DNA of 11,819 nucleotides from positions 17,776-29,594 of the forward strand of contig CAQBRY010000003.1 of NCBI GenBank assembly GCA_948762645.1, given 5' to 3'. A program made the position numbers and the translations under genes. Within the stretch, counting starts at the first letter, position 1. The number at the start of each line of letters is the position of its first letter. The notes beneath the pieces are model-generated. The model was not told the origin of the DNA. It saw nothing but the letters and a program-made list of their open reading frames with translations, and ran no database searches. This document shows, one piece after another, positions 1 through 5,532 of the stretch. Origin of the DNA: an uncultured Eubacteriales bacterium (GTDB lineage: Bacteria > Bacillota > Clostridia > Oscillospirales > Acutalibacteraceae).

Positions 1-2529
1 ATATTTTTCAATCAATAAACATATTTTTGACATTTGACGATGATTGGCTTTCCCGTTCATTTTAATAAAAAAATCAGATGTTGGTAAAGTTTTAGATGTA
101 GAAGCATTTTTAATCTTATCAAATATTTCTTCTAACCAATTCATAGGACATTGAAAACTATAATTAATTCTATTATTCAATTGATTATTTTTTAGATCAA
201 TTACTTCTTCTGGTAATACTTCTCCATCTTTAATATATTTTACTTCTCGTGTATATTTCATAAATCTAGGAAAATCACATTTTATAGTTTTAATCTTTTC
301 ATTTTCATCTATAATTTGTTTTTCAAAATTCATACAATTTAATTTGCTAATTCTTTTAATTTCATTCATTGCATCTATTTCATATTCACGTTTGCAACCA
401 TCAATAATAATTTGTGCTAATACAGATAAAATTATAAAAATATCATATAATTCTTTTAATAATATTTTATTAGGATATTTCTTTGATTTTTCTGTCCAAT
501 AATATGTTAAAGCCATCTGGGCAAGATTACTCGACCATCCTATTCCCATTTGAGAACCGGAAAACTTATTATCCATTTTTGCATAATCTTCTTTTAAATT
601 ATTATATTTAATATTGCTTTCATTTATTTTATTTACAATTGTTGGATAATTTAAATAACAATCCTTTGCACATCTTATTATATCTTTTTGATTTGTAAAA
701 AGCATAAAATCTGAGTCTTCATCCATACCATTTGCTCTATCTTGAATGTCAGTACCAATACAATTAATTGCAACAACATTAGAACTAAACTCAAAATATT
801 CTTGTAATTCATTACTATAAACATTATGCATATAACATATATTATTAGGAGAGTTGTGTGGATTCCTAAATGCTGCCAAATATTCACCATTTTTAAATCG
901 AGGAGTATAACATTGTATACATCCTTCTTCTACATTTAAAGTTTTATCATTACTCCAATTTTCACCAATTGAATATAATAATAAAGCATAAGGATTTCCA
1001 AATACTGTGAGATTGTCACCTTCAACAAATATTTTACCTTTTCTTAATCTTTTAATATAAGATTTTACAATTTCTTTCTTTTCATTTCGAAACCATTTAC
1101 AATTTTCAAAATCATGATTTTGATTATATAGATCAGCTAACATTTCATAATGATTAATTTCATTAGCATTTTTTCTAAGAAACTTTTCAAATTCTAAATT
1201 ATCATTTTTAATTAATTCAATATAATTAATTGTTTGTTTTGCAATATTTTCCAATTCTTCTTTTTTACATGGAAGAGTATTAATCATTTGATAACTTAAT
1301 TGTTGATATTCTCCTAATTTACTGGGGTGATCTGTTTTTACAATCCCCCAAATATTATTAGTTTCTTGGACACGCTCACACCAATATAAATATGCAGATT
1401 CTAAGCTTCCTCCCATTATACTAATAAACTTTTTCCATTTAATTGCATTATCAGTTGTAATTATTTTAATATCTTTTAAATAATGTGATTTCCCAAACAT
1501 ATCTTTTATTTGATAACTATTATAATCATATCCATTATTTTCACACCATTTTTTGAAAAATTTTTGTATATGTCCTTTTATTCCACACATTTTAAAAAAA
1601 TGTTGTCTTAAAAGAATCATACCATTTATAGTTTTAGGAAGAATACTAGATTCTATAATTCCCATACCATCCCAAAGTGTGTTTTTAACATTCATTTCTT
1701 CATCTTTGACAATACATTTTTTTTCTTCATTAACACTCACTGTTTTTACTATTGTCTTAAAAAATGAATTTTGATCTTTTAAAATTAAAACATCATTTAC
1801 TGGAATATTTATAGTATCAATAATTGTGCTAGTTGTAAGTGTCATATAAGCGGACAATTCAACTATCATTGCATTATCATAAGGCATTTTATCTCCAAGC
1901 CCCATAGTCAACCAATTATAAGCTTTATCATATAATTTTTCATTTATAAATATAACTTGTCCTAATTTTGCTTTTGCAGGTGTCCTAAATAACATTTTAT
2001 ATTTAATTACAGTTGAATTATTTTCATTGTCTTTTTTATAATTATCTGTAGTATCTCTTTTATTATTATCTTTTGTTTTTATTTTATAAGTTACAGAAAC
2101 ACCATTCATATAAAAATATTCACGTAATTCATTTTTTGTTTTAGAAGAATATAAAGATTTATTTAATTCTATTCTTTCTAATATTTTTTCAAGATTTTCT
2201 TTTTCTTTTATTTTTTCCTGAAGTTTATCTTGGTTTTTCTCTATATTTATTTCTTTATTTATGATTGTTATTTTATTTTCAATTCTTTTTTTGTTTTCTT
2301 CATATGATTTGCTACCAAAATCAAAGTCAAGACATATTATATCTCTAGTACTTTCTGTTTCTGTAATTTTATTTTTATATATATTTAAATTATTATTTTT
2401 TAAATAATAACTAAAAAGACTATTATTTAACATTGCATCTGTATATGTAAAATAATCTCTTATACCTAAATTAACTTCATAAAGCAAAGCAGCACTAATA
2501 TTTTTTATTTTTATTCCAAATTCGCTTAT
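1..2529 (-). CDS. Single-chain two-barrel RNA polymerase (eukaryotic RdRP / phage YonO type), C-terminus cut by window edge
   Basis: The minus strand is open for 843 codons to the left edge, so the C-terminus is missing. Numbering from the AUA at 2529, the motifs are: KYKMLFRTPAKAKLGQ (176-191, with K188 and G190-Q191), LWDGMGIIESS (285-295), GMILLRQHFFK (303-313), GDNLTVFGNPY (504-514), FRNPHNSPNN (554-563), MDEDSD (602-607) and MGIGWSSNLAQ (661-671). In eukaryotic RdRPs the equivalents are a DG-x-G motif, N-P-x-x-H-P about 45 residues before the catalytic D-x-D-G-D, and a G-x-x-x-N-x-H-like motif after it; order and spacing agree. The Asp triad would be D603, D605 and D607. Residues about 75-125 are Lys/Glu-rich and probably coiled coil. 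YonO of phage SPbeta, from the same superfamily, is a DNA-dependent RNA polymerase, so this protein probably transcribes the element; an RNA template cannot be excluded. The family call is by motif only. Confidence 0.75.
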   Translation of the reverse strand, partial: MSEFGIKIKNISAALLYEVNLGIRDYFTYTDAMLNNSLFSYYLKNNNLNIYKNKITETESTRDIICLDFDFGSKSYEENKKRIENKITIINKEINIEKNQDKLQEKIKEKENLEKILERIELNKSLYSSKTKNELREYFYMNGVSVTYKIKTKDNNKRDTTDNYKKDNENNSTVIKYKMLFRTPAKAKLGQVIFINEKLYDKAYNWLTMGLGDKMPYDNAMIVELSAYMTLTTSTIIDTINIPVNDVLILKDQNSFFKTIVKTVSVNEEKKCIVKDEEMNVKNTLWDGMGIIESSILPKTINGMILLRQHFFKMCGIKGHIQKFFKKWCENNGYDYNSYQIKDMFGKSHYLKDIKIITTDNAIKWKKFISIMGGSLESAYLYWCERVQETNNIWGIVKTDHPSKLGEYQQLSYQMINTLPCKKEELENIAKQTINYIELIKNDNLEFEKFLRKNANEINHYEMLADLYNQNHDFENCKWFRNEKKEIVKSYIKRLRKGKIFVEGDNLTVFGNPYALLLYSIGENWSNDKTLNVEEGCIQCYTPRFKNGEYLAAFRNPHNSPNNICYMHNVYSNELQEYFEFSSNVVAINCIGTDIQDRANGMDEDSDFMLFTNQKDIIRCAKDCYLNYPTIVNKINESNIKYNNLKEDYAKMDNKFSGSQMGIGWSSNLAQMALTYYWTEKSKKYPNKILLKELYDIFIILSVLAQIIIDGCKREYEIDAMNEIKRISKLNCMNFEKQIIDENEKIKTIKCDFPRFMKYTREVKYIKDGEVLPEEVIDLKNNQLNNRINYSFQCPMNWLEEIFDKIKNASTSKTLPTSDFFIKMNGKANHRQMSKICLLIEKY

Positions 2530-2546
2530 ATAAAATCTACTCCTTT
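2527..2546 (-). promoter_or_regulatory. Shine-Dalgarno AAAGGAG with AUA start codon of the polymerase gene
   Basis: AAAGGAG at 2546-2540 lies 10 nt before an in-frame ATA at 2529-2527. The frame is closed by TAA just upstream of the Shine-Dalgarno. No ATG, GTG or TTG follows until TTG at 2487 or ATG at 2433, and neither is preceded by a ribosome binding site. The site therefore favours an AUA start; a base error at the start codon is the alternative. Confidence 0.5.
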
Positions 2547-2559
2547 CTCTTATTTATTT

Positions 2560-2802
2560 CTACATAATTTCTCTCATAGTTTTAATTTCATACCCTAGCC
2601 ATCCCAACAACTCTCTAAGTCCATAAAAACATTCATAGTGTCTATATTCGCCATTATCATTTTCAATATATTCTTCTCCATCAAATATACCTTCTCCACA
2701 AATAGAACAATAATATAATGGCTTTAACTGAGTAAAATTTGGACATTTGTAATTATGTTTTCCGGATTCTCCACAAATTTCACATTTAAAATCACCATTC
2801 AA
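2560..2802 (-). CDS. Small double zinc-knuckle protein (80 aa)
   Basis: This is an 80-residue protein with two likely zinc sites. The first is C7-x2-C10 with H16 and C20 as possible partners. The second is C32-x2-C35 with H55-x2-C58 (YCSICGEGIFDGEEYI ... YRHYECF), which resembles a treble-clef or LIM-like finger. The C-terminal part (GLRELLGWLGYEIKTM) looks helical. Similar small Cys-rich proteins are common in phages and mobile elements of gut Bacillota, usually without known function; that is recalled, not searched. It starts at TTG 2802, 9 nt after AAGGAGG (2817-2811); a nearby ATG at 2798 is out of frame. The start lies 1 nt past the deaminase stop and the stop (TAG) 30 nt before the polymerase start, so it is co-transcribed with both. 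It may be an accessory factor or nucleic-acid adaptor. Confidence 0.75.
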   Translation of the reverse strand: MNGDFKCEICGESGKHNYKCPNFTQLKPLYYCSICGEGIFDGEEYIENDNGEYRHYECFYGLRELLGWLGYEIKTMREIM

Positions 2803-2803
2803 A

Positions 2804-3247
2804 TTAAATTACCTCCTTACATTTAATATCGTTAATATGCTCATATGCATATCCATCATTTGTTGTATAATAGATATTCCGTATTCCTAAATCTTTAATT
2901 GCTGCCATACAAGAAGGACATGGCTTAGCCAGGCCATGTGGTCTATCTTTTCTAATACGATATATGTATAATTTAACTTTTGAAAAATTAATATCAAAAT
3001 TTTTTATTGAATTAATACAATTTATTTCTGCATGTAATGTCGGAAATATTTCATTATTGCGTTTTCTAAAACGATTGTAATATTTTTGCATAGGATGTGT
3101 TTTATTACAATTACATCCGATTCCAATAATAGAACCATGATAAATTGCCACACATCCTACATGAAATTTAAAATTATCAGATATTGATGCTATTTGACGT
3201 GCTTTAAAAAAATAATTACGTTCATTTTTACTCAGTTGAATCTCCAT
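2804..3247 (-). CDS. dCMP-deaminase-family zinc deaminase (147 aa)
   Basis: This is a member of the cytidine/deoxycytidylate deaminase fold. From the ATG at 3247, LHAEI (71-75) supplies zinc ligand H72 and catalytic E74, and KPCPSC (108-113) supplies ligands C110 and C113; all catalytic residues are present. GCNCNKTHPMQKYY (44-57) and DLGIRNIYYTTNDGYAYE (119-136) fit the dCMP deaminase-like branch, and the length is normal. The expected reaction is hydrolytic deamination of dCMP or a related cytosine compound to the uracil form, feeding dTMP synthesis or changing the nucleotide pool; a polynucleotide substrate is possible but unsupported. The frame is open upstream to 3331, but homology begins near 3247, which overlaps the previous gene by 20 nt. 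CTG at 3235, 6 nt after GGAG and overlapping the previous stop as CTGA, is an alternative coupled start. Confidence 0.85.
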   Translation of the reverse strand: MEIQLSKNERNYFFKARQIASISDNFKFHVGCVAIYHGSIIGIGCNCNKTHPMQKYYNRFRKRNNEIFPTLHAEINCINSIKNFDINFSKVKLYIYRIRKDRPHGLAKPCPSCMAAIKDLGIRNIYYTTNDGYAYEHINDIKCKEVI

Positions 3248-3599
3248 GCAATTCTTTTTCTTCTTCAAATAGTTTACATCCTCTATTAAAACATTCATAA
3301 GTGTACTCGTAATCCTTAATAAACTTATCAAAGTATCCAGTAAAACTAGCTTGCTCTACAATTCGTGTAATATTATCAACTATTGTTTCTTTTGTTCCTG
3401 AAATTAATTGGGTATCAATTTCTTGTGATTCAATTTTAAATTTATAAGTATCAACTTTATATTTTAACCACATTGATAAAAGATATTTTTCTTTTGATTT
3501 AACATAACGATATGTACATTCCACCGAATAATCTTTATATCCATATTCTTCTGGTAAATTAATTTCAATTGTATTGCCTTTGTAAAAATTTTTTAACAT
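3228..3599 (-). CDS. Hypothetical protein (123 aa), operon partner of the deaminase and polymerase
   Basis: I do not recognise a characterised family. The start is well supported: AAGGAG (3614-3609) lies 9 nt before ATG 3599. The protein has no signal peptide or membrane segment. The first half (EEYGYKDYSVECTYRYV, YLLSMWLKYKVDTYKFKI) alternates in a beta-strand manner. The second half (TKETIVDNITRIVEQAS, then FDKFIKDYEYTYECFNR) is helical and ends in an acidic tail. That suggests a small alpha-beta cytosolic protein. It starts 16 nt after the previous stop and overlaps the deaminase start, so translation is probably coupled. Its steady position in the operon suggests a role linked to the deaminase or polymerase, but nothing in the sequence shows which. 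Confidence 0.7.
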   Translation of the reverse strand: MLKNFYKGNTIEINLPEEYGYKDYSVECTYRYVKSKEKYLLSMWLKYKVDTYKFKIESQEIDTQLISGTKETIVDNITRIVEQASFTGYFDKFIKDYEYTYECFNRGCKLFEEEKELHGDSTE

Positions 3600-3615
3600 A
3601 ATAAATTTCTCCTTT

Positions 3616-3819
3616 TTATTTATATTTTTTGTTTTCTTTATAATTTTTGTTGTTTATTTTATTTTTTTTACATAATTTATCAAATCTTAAATCTGAATCA
3701 ATTCGCCCAGCAATATTACGATGTAATCCAACAGGTTCAAAGTCTGATAAATAAATATATCCTCCAAATGTTCTTGGATTTGAATTATGGTTTTCGATCT
3801 TGCAATAAATATCTGTCAT
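3616..3819 (-). CDS. Hypothetical small protein (67 aa)
   Basis: Unrecognised. The first 50 residues (YCKIENHNSNPRTFGGYIYL, then VGLHRNIAGRIDSDLRFDKL) look like a compact folded unit with conserved-looking Gly, Arg and Asp residues. The last 17 are a Lys/Asn-rich tail (NKINNKNYKENKKYK) that could be disordered or bind nucleic acid. ATG 3819 follows AAGGGAGA at 3840-3833 with a rather long gap of 13-14 nt. It ends 16 nt before the next gene, whose Shine-Dalgarno abuts the stop. It is the first solid gene of the intact operon that leads into the polymerase. Confidence 0.6.
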   Translation of the reverse strand: MTDIYCKIENHNSNPRTFGGYIYLSDFEPVGLHRNIAGRIDSDLRFDKLCKKNKINNKNYKENKKYK

Positions 3820-3871
3820 ATATTAAATAAATTCTCCCTTTCGTTTCTTGATTTTTTGTAATTATTCTCAT
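3785..3871 (-). CDS. Possible 28-aa leader ORF at the head of the polymerase operon
   Basis: ATG 3871 has the best Shine-Dalgarno of this stretch (AGGAGG, 3887-3882, 10 nt upstream). It opens 28 codons (MRIITKNQETKGRIYLIYDR...) that overlap the start of the 67-aa gene in another frame and stop at 3785. It could be a regulatory leader peptide whose translation exposes or blocks the next start, or a relic of a longer gene. Nothing but the ribosome site supports it. Confidence 0.25.
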   Translation of the reverse strand: MRIITKNQETKGRIYLIYDRYLLQDRKP

Positions 3872-3958
3872 AGTTTTAAATCCTCCTGAGATAATAATAT
3901 AAATAATAATTTTTAATTCTACATTATGTGATTACTTATAATTCTCTAAATCAATTCA

Positions 3959-4128
3959 TCATTCTATACACATTTTTTTAACCCAGTTATTATAATTTTC
4001 TACAATCCACTTTCTACACCTTTTTCTGTCCATTTTAAAGTTGGTTTAGCTTTATCAACATCATAACTCTGGTAATCAGCATACCCATCTGTAATTCTTC
4101 TATATTTATCACCAAACTTTCTTTCAAA
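3959..4128 (-). pseudogene. Broken C-terminal remnant of a phage regulator-like protein
   Basis: Directly after the TAA of the nuclease-like segment, and in the same frame, the sequence reads FERKFGDKYRRITDGYADYQ and continues to KAKPTLKWTEKG. It then loses its frame near 4016-4025 and resumes one frame over as RKWIVENYNNWVKKMCIE before a TGA ending at 3959. One lost base (an A5 run lies at 4021-4025) joins the two parts into a plausible tail; K-W-T-x-K-G-R-type tails are frequent at the ends of phage antirepressors. There is no start codon or ribosome site. It may be the true end of the Rha/nuclease gene, separated by one more stop codon, or the residue of a deleted neighbour. Confidence 0.45.
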
Positions 4129-4670
4129 TTAATCTTTTATCAATTTTAAAATTAAACCTATTGCAACTCCACAGCTATTATTTTCTTTAATTCGTATAAA
4201 TTTACAATTAAGTAATCTAACTATATCGTTCTCTCTATTGATATCTTTAGAACTATAATATTTATGCCAATCTTCATCTATTTCGATTGCAATATTATAA
4301 TCCGGCAAATACATATCTATTCGATATTTATCAATTTGATATTGACAAATATATTTAATCTGCATTATTTTTAAAAAATCTTTTATTTCATTTAACATTT
4401 TATATTCAAATCTTGCTGATTGAACATTATATTTAAATTTTTCTTCTAATAGTTTATTTCCTATATTATCTATTTAATAACACGGATATATTTTATTTCT
4501 ATTAGATTTATATGTACTTTTCATAAAATGCACAGATAATTCAGGATTATTTTTTATAAGATTTCTAATAGTTTTAATACATCTTTATGTGCTTTCTCAA
4601 AACTATCTGCTACATCACGACTACTTGCTAAAATTTTCCCATCCTTGTTTTGTAAAATAATTTCTTCCAT
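4129..4670 (-). pseudogene. Rha-family phage regulator with PD-(D/E)XK-like nuclease tail, broken
   Basis: Reading from ATG 4670, the first 34 codons (EEIILQNKDGKILASSRDVA, then KAHKDVLKL) match the start of phage Rha regulatory proteins. One base is lost near 4570. The next frame continues the Rha domain (IRNLIKNNPELSVHFMKSTY, NKIYPCY), hits TAA at 4476-4474 where Rha proteins usually have Leu, and then reads on to 4129. The last 89 codons (from ATG 4398) form a separate module: KYRIDMYLPDYNIAIEIDED with D28, E39 and D41, then LLNCKFIRI. This is the core of a DUF559/Vsr-like PD-(D/E)XK nuclease fold, often found at the ends of Rha- and Bro-type proteins. The lesions mean no full product. The 89-aa piece is open but has no clear ribosome site. 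Confidence 0.65.
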
Positions 4671-4711
4671 TTTTATCTCTTTCTATTAGTGTTTCCATAT
4701 TTCTTGATTCT

Positions 4712-5106
4712 TTATTCTATTTCTTTAATTTCTTGAACTTCATATAATTCTTTAAGAATTTCTTTAACTTCTGTTTCATAAAGTTTTATACAACAAAAAT
4801 ATAAATCATCAATATGATCAAAATTTTCTGCATAGCGAATTATACTAAGCATATCCTTTTTCTTTTTCTGCTTTTCATTATAGTTTTCGCAATGTTTAAT
4901 TAAATCTATATGGAAATTCTCTTTAAAGCATTTATATAGTTCTTTATATCTATTAGCATATCCGCCCTGAGATTTTTGCAAATCATATTAATAATATCCA
5001 CTTTCTCATATAAAGGAATATCATCTGTAAGTCCATCAATAATTTCTTGCTTATATGATAATTCTTCCTTTTGTTTTTTAAGTATCACATTTTGATTTCT
5101 AATAAT
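4712..5106 (-). pseudogene. C-terminal half of the Bro-N antirepressor, separated by a stop and a frameshift
   Basis: The frame of the upstream Bro-N gene continues after its TAA as IIRNQNVILKKQKEELSYKQ, then EIIDGLTDDIPLYEKVDIIN. At an A5 run (4973-4977) one base appears lost. The adjoining frame then gives KSQGGYANRYKELYKCFKEN, a Lys-rich stretch, and ...LYFCCIKLYETEVKEILKELY, ending at TAA 4712. R-x-x-LY-x-x-F followed by a LYE-x-x-VK helix is the usual C-terminal domain of phage antirepressors. The junction of coiled linker and C-terminal domain is intact apart from these two lesions, so the break is recent or is a sequence error. Confidence 0.6.
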
Positions 5107-5532
5107 TTATAATGTTGACGAAAATAATAATTTCGTATTCTCATCTGCGAATGGAAGATAAATATCAATAAATAAATTATTGTTATTTACATATCCACCT
5201 GTTTTTCTAATTGTTGGCAAAACATCATCCATTACCCAACTCTCAAATTTTTCAGCCGATGGAAGTTTAGATTTAATAATAAGACAACAAACATCACCTT
5301 TAGGAATAAAATTAATCTCTTGAATTTTCCCATTAATAGGGCTACTGTGTTTCACGGTAGCCCTACAATGTCTTAAAATAGCATCATTTGGCTTAGAATA
5401 TCCTAATGCTTTTGCCACATCACTTGCGCAAAAATATGGTTTGCCATTAATTTCAACAGTTCTAATTTCTCCAAACTCTTCATTTTGAAAAATTGTTACT
5501 TCATTATTCTTATTGTCTTTATTAATTGTCAT
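5107..5532 (-). CDS. Phage antirepressor, Bro-N domain (truncated by in-frame TAA)
   Basis: This is a Bro-N (BRO family, N-terminal) DNA-binding domain. GKPYFCASDVAKALGYSKPN (30-49) is followed by the H/R-rich strand, then AEKFESWVMDDVLPTIRKTG (93-112) and GGYV. Phage proteins of this type counter repressors and favour lytic or induced gene expression. The 141-residue product ends at LLFSSTL where full-length relatives go on (typically LLFSTTL-x-x-IRNQN); the same frame does continue with IIRNQN after the TAA. It is therefore a Bro-N-only fragment, which may still bind DNA. The ATG at 5532 overlaps the helicase stop by 11 nt, with only a weak purine-rich ribosome site, so translation is probably coupled to the helicase. 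Confidence 0.75.
   Translation of the reverse strand: MTINKDNKNNEVTIFQNEEFGEIRTVEINGKPYFCASDVAKALGYSKPNDAILRHCRATVKHSSPINGKIQEINFIPKGDVCCLIIKSKLPSAEKFESWVMDDVLPTIRKTGGYVNNNNLFIDIYLPFADENTKLLFSSTL

Noticed and set aside
678..890. 70-codon minus-strand ORF inside the polymerase gene
   Set aside because: It is an out-of-frame shadow of the long polymerase frame, without a ribosome site and with a low-complexity hydrophobic composition.
1553..1774. 73-codon plus-strand ORF
   Set aside because: It is antisense to the polymerase gene and has no homology signal or Shine-Dalgarno.
1..2529. Reverse transcriptase or viral right-hand RdRP
   Set aside because: There is no YxDD or GDD palm motif; the D-x-D-x-D loop and N-P-H motif belong to the two-barrel polymerases.
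4973..4977. Programmed frameshifting at the A5 run of the antirepressor
   Set aside because: The zero-frame codons are TGC AAA AAT, which gives C_AAA_AAT and not a slippery heptamer; a lost A explains it better.
4129..5532. Recoded stop codons (TAA read as sense) as the cause of the in-frame stops
   Set aside because: The 843-codon polymerase and 577-codon primase frames contain no in-frame TAA, TAG or TGA, and all three act as stops elsewhere.
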